Virus record (IMG/VR): IMGVR_UViG_3300023179_006039
Location: 1-23,985 of that record
DNA: 23,985 bases
DNA from: a virus
Direction: 5' to 3' (one strand)
Under the pieces are notes generated by a model. The model was not told the DNA's origin, did no database searches, and saw nothing but the letters and a program-made list of their open reading frames with translations. Below, piece after piece: positions 14,070 through 22,831 of the stretch. Numbering within the stretch: position 1 is the first letter of the stretch; each line of letters opens with the position of its first letter. A program made the translations under genes and the position numbers.

Positions 14070-14326
14070 AACCAAAATTAACATTTTTTTATACCAACGA
14101 GTGTGGTAAATGTGCTGATCTAAAACCTATTATTAATGAGTTTTCTCAACACTTAAACATCCAACAAGTAAATACTTATGAAGATGATTTACTTACTGAA
14201 TCTAATGGGGTACAATGGGTACCTACATTAGTAATTGAAGATCAAAACGGAAAACATAAATTTGAAGGACCCCAAGAAATTAAAAAAGTTTTGTATGAAA
14301 TTGTATCTCCATCAAAAACAAATTGA
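14066..14326 (+). CDS. Thioredoxin/glutaredoxin-like protein (CGKC active site)
   Basis: An 86-residue thioredoxin-fold protein with C13-G-K-C16 in TNECGKCADL and a cis-proline loop WVPT (P53). It differs from the CVPC protein at 11405 in active site and in most of its sequence, so the two are not recent duplicates. There is no signal peptide, so it should be cytoplasmic despite following the secreted nuclease. Probable disulfide reductant for ribonucleotide reductase or another enzyme. Overlaps upstream by ATGA. The phosphoribosyltransferase gene starts inside its last 32 bases. Confidence 0.8.
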   Translation: MKPKLTFFYTNECGKCADLKPIINEFSQHLNIQQVNTYEDDLLTESNGVQWVPTLVIEDQNGKHKFEGPQEIKKVLYEIVSPSKTN

Positions 14327-14810
14327 AAATCGTATTCATGAGTTAGCTCATGAAGTAAACGATGCTCATTACTTGGATGATAATCCATTTGTAATGGTAG
14401 GAATCCTTAACGGAGGATTTATGGTGTTTGCTGAATTTGTAAAACACTTAAATATCCCTATTGAATGTGACTTTGTTAGAGCAAAATCATATACTGGTAA
14501 AAAACAAGGTAAAATTGAAATTACTAAAGATATTGAGTGTAATATTGATAACAAACACGTTTTTTTAATTGATGATTTTGCTGACTCAGGAAAAACAATT
14601 CAACACTTAATTGCTGATTTAGACTTTAAAGGAGCCAAAACAATTTCAGTAGTTACTTTATTTAAACGTAAATCATCTCCTAAATTAATTTTACCGGTAG
14701 ATGGAATTCATTATAATGGATTTGATGTAGATGAGGAATGGCTAGTAGGATATGGTTTAGATGATGAAAACGGTTATTACAGAAACTTATCAAATGTTTA
14801 TTCCATTTGA
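14295..14810 (+). CDS. Hypoxanthine/purine phosphoribosyltransferase family protein
   Basis: A type I phosphoribosyltransferase, the family that joins a purine base to PRPP. The PRPP-binding loop is VFLIDDFADSGKT, with two acidic residues before the D-S-G-K-T turn. Upstream is VGILNGGFMVFAEFVKHL, the hypoxanthine-PRT type loop. The C-terminal part (VDEEWLVGYGLDDENGYYRNL) matches the conserved W/F-VGYGLD end of HPRTs. I chose ATG 14295 because the product then begins MKLYLHQKQIENRIHELAHE, like an HPRT. The ATG at 14235 would overlap the thioredoxin gene by 92 bases. It could salvage purines from degraded host nucleic acid, or act on a deazaguanine base. The second possibility is speculation. 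Confidence 0.82.
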   Translation: MKLYLHQKQIENRIHELAHEVNDAHYLDDNPFVMVGILNGGFMVFAEFVKHLNIPIECDFVRAKSYTGKKQGKIEITKDIECNIDNKHVFLIDDFADSGKTIQHLIADLDFKGAKTISVVTLFKRKSSPKLILPVDGIHYNGFDVDEEWLVGYGLDDENGYYRNLSNVYSI

Positions 14811-14840
14811 TTTGTTTATTTAAAAAATTATTATTATATT
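14811..14840 (+). promoter_or_regulatory. Promoter-like site (TTTG-N20-TATATT) before folE
   Basis: TTTG at 14811-14814 directly after the preceding stop codon, a 20-base AT-only-rich spacer, TATATT at 14835-14840. The ATG at 14853 is 12 bases further, so the leader would be very short. Same geometry as the sites at 848, 6410, 7202, 8412, 16394 and 20062. Confidence 0.65.
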
Positions 14841-14852
14841 ACAATATAAGTT

Positions 14853-15545
14853 ATGGAAAATAAAAAAACATTTACACTCGATTTAGAGTGTGTAAAACAA
14901 GGTTATGCCAACGGTATTGCACCCGGTTTCCCATTTACCGAAAAAGAGAAATGGTCAATGGTAGATGAGGCAGCAGAAGCCTATGGTAAATTTTTAGATG
15001 CTTTAGGATGTGATTGGAAAAACGATCCCAATAGTTCAGATACACCTCGTCGTGTAGCAAAAGCTTATGTATTTGATTTATGGAAAGGTCGTTACGAGCC
15101 AATGAGTGAAATTACATCATTCCCAAGTGATGGTTATGATGGTATTGTTATTGAACGTAACATTCCACTTACTAGTATGTGTTCTCATCACCACCAAACA
15201 ATTGGAGGTGTAGTTCATGTTGGATACATTGTAGGTGAAAATGGTTCTGTAATTGGTTTATCTAAATTAAATCGTATTGTAGAACATTTTGGACGTAGAG
15301 GAGCTATCCAAGAACAATTAACATCAGCAATTCATCAAGCAGTAGACAAAATCTGTGAAAACAACAGAGGTGTTATTGTTACTGTAGTAGCAACTCACAA
15401 TTGTGTAAGCTGTAGGGGTGTTAAACATCAAGGTGCTTCAATGGTAACAACTAAAGCATCAGGTGTGTTTATGGAAAACACAAACCAAGCTCGTAAAGAA
15501 TTCTTTGACAGCTTAAAGATTAATAACGGGGGACATCAAATCTAA
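14853..15545 (+). CDS. folE: GTP cyclohydrolase I
   Basis: Converts GTP to 7,8-dihydroneopterin triphosphate, the first step to folate and to 7-deazaguanines. The type IB-unlike, classical FolE signature is present: SMCSHHHQTIGG with zinc ligands C110 and H113, VIGLSKLNRIVEHFGRR, QEQLTSAIHQAV, and HNCVSCRGVKHQGA with C184 as the third zinc ligand. At 230 residues it is the normal size. It has its own promoter and feeds the QueD-, QueE- and QueC-like enzymes encoded just upstream, so the phage supplies all four steps from GTP to preQ0 rather than relying on the host. The start at 14853 is preceded by AATATAAGTT, the usual start context here. Confidence 0.93.
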   Translation: MENKKTFTLDLECVKQGYANGIAPGFPFTEKEKWSMVDEAAEAYGKFLDALGCDWKNDPNSSDTPRRVAKAYVFDLWKGRYEPMSEITSFPSDGYDGIVIERNIPLTSMCSHHHQTIGGVVHVGYIVGENGSVIGLSKLNRIVEHFGRRGAIQEQLTSAIHQAVDKICENNRGVIVTVVATHNCVSCRGVKHQGASMVTTKASGVFMENTNQARKEFFDSLKINNGGHQI

Positions 15546-15547
15546 TT

Positions 15548-15700
15548 ATGGAAAAAAGAACATATACAGTTACTGTTAAGGAAAAAAACAGTATCTCAAC
15601 TACAACAAACCACGTTCAAGCCGAAAGTGAACAAGATGCAAGACGAATTATAGAATCTCGTGGTGCTAAAGTAATTCAAATCCAATACGGAAAAATCTAA
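15548..15700 (+). CDS. Small hypothetical protein, 50 residues
   Basis: Starts 2 bases after the folE stop (TAATTATGG) and ends in TAATG shared with the next start. The product (MEKRTYTVTVKEKNSISTTT ... RGAKVIQIQYGKI) reads as a small beta-alpha-beta unit. It resembles short phage proteins with an E-S-E-x-D-A-x-x-I-I core, but I cannot name a family. Both junctions support it. Confidence 0.55.
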   Translation: MEKRTYTVTVKEKNSISTTTNHVQAESEQDARRIIESRGAKVIQIQYGKI

Positions 15701-15870
15701 TGAAGCTAGGTGGTTTTGTTGAAATACTAATCCGTGTGATTACATTTGGGCAAGGCCACCGAATTGCTTTATTCATAGCTAAAAAAATGGGTTATGATGA
15801 TTGTGGTTGTAAAGCAAGAAAAGATAAGTTAGACTTGTTTTGGGACAAAGTATTAAGTAAATTAAAATAG
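15700..15870 (+). CDS. Small hypothetical protein with DCGCKARKDKL motif, 56 residues
   Basis: Overlaps the upstream stop as TAATG and ends one base before the dCTP deaminase-like start. It has a moderately hydrophobic N-terminal helix (FVEILIRVITFGQGHRIALF) followed by DCGCKARKDKLD. A cysteine pair next to an R/K-rich turn of this type recurs in short phage proteins, whose function I do not know. Possibly membrane-associated. Confidence 0.55.
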   Translation: MKLGGFVEILIRVITFGQGHRIALFIAKKMGYDDCGCKARKDKLDLFWDKVLSKLK

Positions 15871-15871
15871 T

Positions 15872-16369
15872 ATGTTATTAAATTCAAATCAAATATCAAG
15901 TCACGTTATTGAATCAGAATTCTCTAAACGTGCACAAATTGGCATTGACTTGTCAGTATGTAAAATTGAGCGTATTGATGTGGGTTCTGTTGTCTATAAA
16001 GACAAAACTCATATTGATGCGACAGGTTATCATGAGCTTCCAACTCAACTTATAGACAATAAGGATTGTTGGAGACTAGAAAAGGGTGTTTACTCGGTTA
16101 CATTTAACGAGGGTATTAAAGTGCCTGCTGATGCTGCCGCTAAAATCACTCACCGCTCATCTTTGTATCGTACAGGAACTATCATCGAATCACCTTGGTG
16201 GGATCCAGGATTCTATTGTGATCAAATGAACACAACAATGATTGTTAATAGTGTTATTATCATTGAAAAGAATGCTAGGGTTGCTCAGATTGCCTTTTGG
16301 CGATTAGAGGAAGTAGGAGAAACTTACGATGGCCAGTGGCAAGGATTAAACACTGCTTACAAAAAGTAA
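15872..16369 (+). CDS. dcd: dCTP deaminase / dUTPase family protein
   Basis: A 165-residue member of the dCTP deaminase/dUTPase trimer family, which makes or clears dUTP to feed dTTP synthesis. Visible signatures are GIDLSVCKIE near the start, the nucleotide-binding HRSSLYRTG (R95, S97, R100), WWDPGF (D111 to F114), RVAQIAFWRLE, and the C-terminal YDGQWQG that resembles the closing arm. In E. coli Dcd the catalytic glutamate follows the DPG motif by about 10 residues. Here that stretch reads YCDQMNTTMIV without an obvious glutamate, so it may be a dUTPase-like or divergent form. It is the last gene before a strong terminator. Confidence 0.8.
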   Translation: MLLNSNQISSHVIESEFSKRAQIGIDLSVCKIERIDVGSVVYKDKTHIDATGYHELPTQLIDNKDCWRLEKGVYSVTFNEGIKVPADAAAKITHRSSLYRTGTIIESPWWDPGFYCDQMNTTMIVNSVIIIEKNARVAQIAFWRLEEVGETYDGQWQGLNTAYKK

Positions 16370-16390
16370 TTTTTACATTTTCTTAATTAA

Positions 16391-16415
16391 GAGCTTGGGA
16401 AACCAGGCTCTTTTT
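16391..16415 (+). terminator. Strong intrinsic terminator with GAAA tetraloop
   Basis: GAGCTTGG (16391-16398), GAAA loop, CCAGGCTC (16403-16410) form an 8-bp stem with one G-U pair and a GNRA tetraloop, followed by five Ts (16411-16415). It ends the unit containing folE and the dcd-like gene. Its stem also contains the -33 box of the next promoter. Confidence 0.88.
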
Positions 16416-16423
16416 ATTATATT
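16394..16423 (+). promoter_or_regulatory. Promoter-like site (CTTG-N20-TATATT) embedded in the terminator, before the DNA polymerase
   Basis: CTTG at 16394-16397 lies in the left arm of the terminator stem. Exactly 20 bases later is TATATT at 16418-16423, which follows the U-tract. The ATG of the polymerase is 8 bases further, so the transcript would be leaderless or nearly so. Confidence 0.62.
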
Positions 16424-16431
16424 GACACCAC

Positions 16432-19098
16432 ATGTATCAAGCTGTATTTTACGACAAAAACGAGAAACAATATTATTTACGTGATGATAGGTGGGATGGT
16501 TTTAAAACTGTCCAACATTGGCCTACCTATTATGTAGCTGATCCAGATGGTGAGTTTGTAACCTTAGAAGGTACACCTGTATCTCCTGTAAAAAAGATGG
16601 ATGATTGGAAAAATCCTAAATACTTTGAAAAGGATGTAGATAAGGATACTCGATTATTAGTTGATTATTATTACGAATCAGACGATACTCCTAAATTTCA
16701 CAACATTGTATTTTTAGATATTGAGTGCGAAATAGCAGGAGCATTAACTCCAGAAAACATTCGTAATCCTAAAGGTAAAATCACTTCAATTGCTCTTTAT
16801 GACAATAATTCTAAAAAATATTATTGTTTAGTTTTAGATGAAAAACAAATTATGAGTCCTAAATCTCATGATTTTAAAGAAGTTATCCCTTACATTAGTG
16901 AAAAGGATTTATTAAATGGATTCTTAGAGTTGTGGATTAAATTAGATCCTACAATTTCATCAGGATGGAATAGTGCATTTTTTGATATGCCTTATTTGTA
17001 CTTCCGTATGAAAAACATTTTAGGTGAGGAAACAGCATCTTACTTGTCTCCAATAAATAAAGTTATATATAACGAATATAACAGTGATGACCCGCTAACA
17101 ATTGGTGGTATTAATCACTTAGATTATATGTTGTTATTTAAAAAGTTTATCACTAAACAAGAACCATCTTATCGTTTGAATGATATTGGTACTAAGTATG
17201 TTAAGTTAGGTAAGATTGATTATGAGGGTTCGCTTGATAAATTGTTTGTAGACGATATAGATAAGTTTATTGATTATAACTTACGAGACGTAGAAATCAT
17301 TGTTGAGTTAGAGAAAGCACAAAAATATATTGAGCTGACAGTTAATATTTGTCACTTATGTCATACTCCATATGATACAATTTATTATTCAACGGTTTTA
17401 AATGATGGAGCTATTTTAACTTACCTCAAACGTAAAGGTGTAGTTTCACCTAATAAACCAACTACTTACAACCCAGGCTTAAGAGACATTAGTGTTAAAA
17501 AGGCTAAATTTGAATATGAAAAGGGTAATATTACAAAAGATGAATACGATGAAATAATATTATTAGCAGAATATGCTGGAGGTTATTTAAAAGATCCAAT
17601 CCCCGGTTTATATGAGTGGGTTATTGACTTAGATTTCACTTCATTGTATCCTTCAATCATTCGTTCACTTAACATGGGAATTGAAACATTAGTTGGTAGG
17701 GTTGTACATAGTGGTAAATTTGACAACCAGTGGTCATTAAAGGAATTAAAACAAATGGACCCTAAAAGAGTTGTTGATATTGAAAAGGTTAAAAAAGATA
17801 GAACACTTTCTATCTCTAAAATTAAAGTAGGTGACCTAGTAGAACTTATTGAAGAAAACGATTTATATATTTCGGCACCTGGGGTAATGTTTCGTAAAGA
17901 CAAGTTAAGTGTTGTTTGTGAAATTTTATCAGACTGGTTTGCTAAACGTCAAGAATATAAACGTTTAATGAAAAAAGCATATAAGGTTGATAAAGACCCT
18001 GTAATGGGGGCTTTTTATGATAAACGTCAACATGCTTATAAAATTAAATTGAATGATGTTTATGGTGTATTTGCTATTAATGGTTGGAGATACACAGATG
18101 GTAATAAGTTTATTAGTAAAGCTATTACTTTAACAGGACAACGCTTGTTACAAGAAAGTATTTCCAATATGAATGTTTATCTAAACAAGGAATTAGGTAA
18201 CGAAACACCAGTAGATTATATTATTACAAGTGATACAGATTCACTCTTCATTCAGTGTAAGGATTTATTAAAAGCAAGACATCCTGATATTGACTTTACT
18301 AATCATGAGGATGTAGTTAAAAAAATATTAGTAATTGCTACTGAGTTACAAGCAATGGCAAATAAGTTTATTGGTGAGTTTGCTGGAGAGGCTTTTAATT
18401 TAGGAGATGATGCCTTACACTATTTTGAATTAAAGCAAGAGGTTGTACTTGATAGAGGTTATTTTGCAGGTAAGAGAAGATACGCCCAACACATTATTAA
18501 TAAAGAAGGTGTACCAACAGATGAGCTAGATGTCAAAGGATTAGATTTGATGAAATCGAATTTCCCCCCATTGTTTAAAAAGTTTGGTGAACATCTTATT
18601 AATGAAATTATGTTTGGCAAGCCTAAATCAGATATTGATAAACAAATTCTTGATTTTAGAGCATCTGTAAGGACAATTGATTGGAGGAAAATTTTAAAAC
18701 CAACAGGACTAAAGATTCTAAAAGAATATATTGCCTCTGCCCCTAGATCAGGTGAGGTATTTTCTAAGTTAGGTTTAAAATGCCCTATTAATACTAAAGC
18801 AGCTATTTTCTATAATGATATTTTACGTTTTAAGGGATTAGATAAAAAATTCCCAACATTCCAAATAGGAGATAAAATGTATATTGCTTATTTAAAAGAC
18901 AATCCATACAGAATTGATGTTGTTGGTTTTAATGGTTATAATGACCCCCCAGAAATGATGGAGTTTATAGAAAAGTACATTGACAGAGATGGTTTATTTG
19001 ATTCAGTTATGAAAAATAAATTAGAGTCATTATATTCCGATTTAGGGTGGGGAGGTGTAGTGCTTAACCAAAACGTACATAAATTTTTTAAATTCTAA
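16432..19098 (+). CDS. Family B replicative DNA polymerase, T4 gp43 type
   Basis: The phage replicative DNA polymerase with proofreading. Exonuclease motifs: Exo I FLDIECEI (D96, E98), Exo II SGWNSAFFDMPYL, Exo III YNLRDVEII. Polymerase motifs: A DFTSLYPSI (D401), B K537-IKL-N541-DVYG, C TSDTDSLF (D601, D603). All catalytic acids are present. At 888 residues it matches T4 gp43 (898). It follows the overlapping terminator and promoter directly and is followed 18 bases later by the sliding clamp, its processivity partner. The C-terminus ends NVHKFFKF, the kind of short hydrophobic tail that binds the sliding clamp in gp43. That role is inferred. There is no intein or intron in this copy. Confidence 0.95.
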   Translation: MYQAVFYDKNEKQYYLRDDRWDGFKTVQHWPTYYVADPDGEFVTLEGTPVSPVKKMDDWKNPKYFEKDVDKDTRLLVDYYYESDDTPKFHNIVFLDIECEIAGALTPENIRNPKGKITSIALYDNNSKKYYCLVLDEKQIMSPKSHDFKEVIPYISEKDLLNGFLELWIKLDPTISSGWNSAFFDMPYLYFRMKNILGEETASYLSPINKVIYNEYNSDDPLTIGGINHLDYMLLFKKFITKQEPSYRLNDIGTKYVKLGKIDYEGSLDKLFVDDIDKFIDYNLRDVEIIVELEKAQKYIELTVNICHLCHTPYDTIYYSTVLNDGAILTYLKRKGVVSPNKPTTYNPGLRDISVKKAKFEYEKGNITKDEYDEIILLAEYAGGYLKDPIPGLYEWVIDLDFTSLYPSIIRSLNMGIETLVGRVVHSGKFDNQWSLKELKQMDPKRVVDIEKVKKDRTLSISKIKVGDLVELIEENDLYISAPGVMFRKDKLSVVCEILSDWFAKRQEYKRLMKKAYKVDKDPVMGAFYDKRQHAYKIKLNDVYGVFAINGWRYTDGNKFISKAITLTGQRLLQESISNMNVYLNKELGNETPVDYIITSDTDSLFIQCKDLLKARHPDIDFTNHEDVVKKILVIATELQAMANKFIGEFAGEAFNLGDDALHYFELKQEVVLDRGYFAGKRRYAQHIINKEGVPTDELDVKGLDLMKSNFPPLFKKFGEHLINEIMFGKPKSDIDKQILDFRASVRTIDWRKILKPTGLKILKEYIASAPRSGEVFSKLGLKCPINTKAAIFYNDILRFKGLDKKFPTFQIGDKMYIAYLKDNPYRIDVVGFNGYNDPPEMMEFIEKYIDRDGLFDSVMKNKLESLYSDLGWGGVVLNQNVHKFFKF

Positions 19099-19108
19099 TA
19101 TTTATAAT
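19096..19108 (+). promoter_or_regulatory. Exact 13-mer TAATATTTATAAT before the sliding clamp gene
   Basis: Begins in the polymerase stop codon and lies 8 bases before the clamp ATG at 19117. Identical to the copies at 7765, 13479 and 23793. No TTTG-like box lies about 20 bases upstream, which separates it from the other promoter class. Confidence 0.5.
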
Positions 19109-19116
19109 AAACAGTT

Positions 19117-19857
19117 ATGATTAATAAAGCAGATTTAGTTTCGATTATTTCAAAGTATTACCTGAATGGACTTATAGAGTCTGTTAAGTGGGAAATTGAA
19201 GACAAAAACCTTACTATCAAATTTACATCTAATGATAGAACTATGTTAGGTAAAATTACCTACAAAGGTATTGATTTAGAGGATTCGGTTATTGGTATTA
19301 GTAATACAACCCAATTAAACAGGTTGATTGCTATTACAAATGGTTATATTGATCTGAAGTATGTTAAGCAACACAAGATGATTACTAAACTAATCATTTC
19401 AGATAACCAATTCACTACAAATTATGCTTTAGCTGACACTATGATTATTCCTAAATCAGGAGAATATATTGGTGATGGTGTTTATAATATTGAGGCCGAA
19501 TTAGATAACGAAAGTATTAACGCTATTGTAAAAGCAAAATCAGCTCTTGTTGATAGTGATACAGTTGTTTTTAAACCTTACACAAATGCTGATGATGAAC
19601 TTCAGCTTGAAATGCAATTTGGAGGTAATGTTGAGCATGCAAATAAAGTATCATTTTTTGCTCCAAACATTACTACTAATAATTTACCATATGATTTTAA
19701 GGTTCAATATCTTTCAAACATTATTAAAGAAATTATGTATTGTAATAAGGATGTAGTATACTGTAAAATGAGTATTAATCTAGATGGAGTTATGAGACTT
19801 GCCTTTGATAATAAAAATTTACAAAGTGAATATTTTATTGTAGCAAAAGAAATTTAA
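19117..19857 (+). CDS. DNA polymerase sliding clamp, T4 gp45 type
   Basis: A 246-residue protein with the two-domain, strand-rich pattern of the gp45/PCNA-type trimeric clamp. T4 gp45 has 228 residues. It has no catalytic motif, as expected. Segments such as LVSIISKYYLNGLIESVKWE, KVSFFAPNITTN, YLSNIIKEIMYCNKD and GVMRLAFDN are typical of the clamp halves. The call rests largely on length, fold pattern and position: directly after the family B polymerase and in the same window as the gp44-like clamp loader. In T4-like phages gp45 also couples late transcription to replication, which would fit the late-type motif upstream, though this is inference. Confidence 0.85.
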   Translation: MINKADLVSIISKYYLNGLIESVKWEIEDKNLTIKFTSNDRTMLGKITYKGIDLEDSVIGISNTTQLNRLIAITNGYIDLKYVKQHKMITKLIISDNQFTTNYALADTMIIPKSGEYIGDGVYNIEAELDNESINAIVKAKSALVDSDTVVFKPYTNADDELQLEMQFGGNVEHANKVSFFAPNITTNNLPYDFKVQYLSNIIKEIMYCNKDVVYCKMSINLDGVMRLAFDNKNLQSEYFIVAKEI

Positions 19858-19858
19858 T

Positions 19859-20074
19859 ATGAATATCCCATTAATTGCTGTTAAAGACGAATTGTATCAT
19901 GTTATCAGACTAATTCCCGAACACTCAGGAATTGATACAAACTTATTTAAGGGTTATACAAATACAACGCATGTATTTAGAAAAGAAGGAATGTTTTGGT
20001 TTGTTCGCTTAATAGAGGAAGCCGAAATTATTGAAGAAGAACAACCACTTCTTGAAGAAAATTTGGAGGTATAA
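19859..20074 (+). CDS. Small hypothetical protein
   Basis: A 71-residue protein starting one base after the clamp stop (TAATATG). It contains a beta-rich core (MFWFVRLIEEAEIIEE) and an acidic C-terminus (EEEQPLLEENLEV). I do not recognise it. The -33 box of the next promoter lies within its last codons (20062-20065). In T4 the small RNA polymerase-binding proteins and clamp-loader partner gp62 lie near gp45, but no similarity is visible. Confidence 0.55.
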   Translation: MNIPLIAVKDELYHVIRLIPEHSGIDTNLFKGYTNTTHVFRKEGMFWFVRLIEEAEIIEEEQPLLEENLEV

Positions 20075-20091
20075 GGGAGAGTTCGTATATT
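20062..20091 (+). promoter_or_regulatory. Promoter-like site (TTTG-N20-TATATT)
   Basis: TTTG at 20062-20065 inside the end of the preceding gene, 20 bases, TATATT at 20086-20091 within GTTCGTATATT, as at 6429. The leader to the ATG at 20111 is 19 bases and ends in CTGTTATG. It would drive the groES-groEL unit. Confidence 0.65.
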
Positions 20092-20110
20092 ACCGGAAAT
20101 AAAGACTGTT

Positions 20111-20431
20111 ATGACAAAAGAAAAAGAAGAGTTATCCAACAACACGTTTATTAGAGACGTAAAAATCGAACCTTATTTTATTGGTAAGGATTCACATTGC
20201 TACACAGTTTATGAAACTATTACTCCCGATATTCGTTATACGGAGAATAATATAGCTGGAAAGGATTATACTAAAGCATTAGGACATTATAGTAATTTTG
20301 GAAATTGCCTAAAAGCAATTGCTCGTAACAAAACAAACGACAAACAAAATTATAGTTCCATTTTAGAGTATCTTGAAACATACAGACAAATGGAAACATC
20401 AATCAACGAATTAATTAACACAGGAATATGA
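20111..20431 (+). CDS. Hypothetical protein preceding groES
   Basis: A 106-residue soluble-looking protein with no recognised motif. It begins MTKEKEELSNNTFIRDVKIE and has a central YENTITPDIRY-like region (actual residues TVYETITPDIRY), then a helical C-terminal half (LKAIARNKTNDKQN ...). It is first in the unit driven by the promoter at 20062 and is coupled to groES by an ATGA overlap. The style fits a family of small proteins common in Bacteroidetes that report a P-D-x-R-Y motif, but I cannot name it. Confidence 0.55.
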   Translation: MTKEKEELSNNTFIRDVKIEPYFIGKDSHCYTVYETITPDIRYTENNIAGKDYTKALGHYSNFGNCLKAIARNKTNDKQNYSSILEYLETYRQMETSINELINTGI

Positions 20432-20739
20432 AACTAGAAGCATTATACAACGCAGTTATCGTTAAACCAGTAGAGGCAGAGGAAACCTCATACGGTGGTA
20501 TTATTGTTCCCGATTTGGGAAATGAAAAGAACAAACTTGGTAAAGTAGTAGCAGTAGGTAAAGGTTATTATTCAGTAACTGGAACTTATATTGAAACTAT
20601 TCTTAAAGAAGGGGACACCATTATTCTACCTACAATGGGTTTCAGTAAATTAGAGCATGAAGGTGATGAGTACTGGATTGGTCCTGAAAACCAAGTATTA
20701 GGACGTTTAGTGGAAGATTTAAGTGAAGTACCATTTTAA
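20428..20739 (+). CDS. groES: GroES-like co-chaperonin
   Basis: A 103-residue Cpn10. LEALYNAVIVKPVEAEE leads into the mobile loop SYGGIIVPD, which binds GroEL. KLGKVVAVGKG, EGDTIILP and DEYWIGPENQVLGRL complete the beta-barrel pattern. Length and motif order match host GroES (about 97) rather than the divergent T4 gp31 (111). It is followed 10 bases later by GroEL, so the phage carries a complete chaperonin pair. It is coupled upstream by ATGA. Likely to help fold the major capsid protein or another phage protein. Confidence 0.9.
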   Translation: MKLEALYNAVIVKPVEAEETSYGGIIVPDLGNEKNKLGKVVAVGKGYYSVTGTYIETILKEGDTIILPTMGFSKLEHEGDEYWIGPENQVLGRLVEDLSEVPF

Positions 20740-20746
20740 TAAATAA

Positions 20747-22363
<1,617 letters not shown>

Positions 22364-22373
22364 ATTTACAAAT

Positions 22374-22562
22374 ATGAGAGATGCAGTATCATTAATCGGA
22401 AAAATTATTAACATTGATGGTAAATTAATTACCATTAAAGCGTTACATTTTGTTCCTGGTACTGATAGGATTTATGTAGGTGTGGCCACAGCAGGTCATA
22501 TCTACATAAATTATCCTATTGAAGAATTAATTCCATATTTTAAAGATCAAATCAAGTTATGA
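22374..22562 (+). CDS. Small hypothetical protein
   Basis: A 62-residue, beta-rich protein (VSLIGKIINIDGKLITIKAL ... IYVGVATAGHIYINYP). The glycine spacing suggests a small barrel-like domain, but I cannot assign it. It starts 10 bases after the groEL stop and is coupled to the next gene by ATGA. Confidence 0.55.
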   Translation: MRDAVSLIGKIINIDGKLITIKALHFVPGTDRIYVGVATAGHIYINYPIEELIPYFKDQIKL

Positions 22563-22828
22563 GAAAAAAAGAAGTTATAGAAAAAAATATTGAAATTGCG
22601 AATCGTATTCCCCCCGGTGATAGATGGCAAGTAATTGGTGTTGAAGGGATTCAAAACGGATTAACAGATGCTTTAGAAGCTTATTATAATGTGTCTACTG
22701 TTAAACCAAATGCCTTTAGACTAGGTTTAACTGAAGGTAAACTTTATGCTATCATCAGTAACGAGATTGAAGTTAAAGAACCAGAACCTAAAAAATATTC
22801 TATTTACGGAGATTATATTGTAGAATAA
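22559..22828 (+). CDS. Small hypothetical protein
   Basis: An 89-residue protein of unknown function. It has a basic, helical start (RKKEVIEKNIEIANRIPPGD) and a proline-rich acidic tail (KEPEPKKYSIYGDYIVE). It sits between chaperonin genes and the clamp loader and is coupled upstream by ATGA. In T4 the small clamp-loader subunit gp62 neighbours gp44, but this protein is about half the size of gp62 and shows no similarity that I can see. Confidence 0.55.
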   Translation: MRKKEVIEKNIEIANRIPPGDRWQVIGVEGIQNGLTDALEAYYNVSTVKPNAFRLGLTEGKLYAIISNEIEVKEPEPKKYSIYGDYIVE

Positions 22829-22831
22829 GTT

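Noticed and set aside
14235-14294. Upstream ATG for the phosphoribosyltransferase gene
   Set aside because: It would overlap the thioredoxin-like gene by 92 bases and add a lysine-rich stretch not seen in the family. The ATG at 14295 gives a normal HPRT N-terminus.
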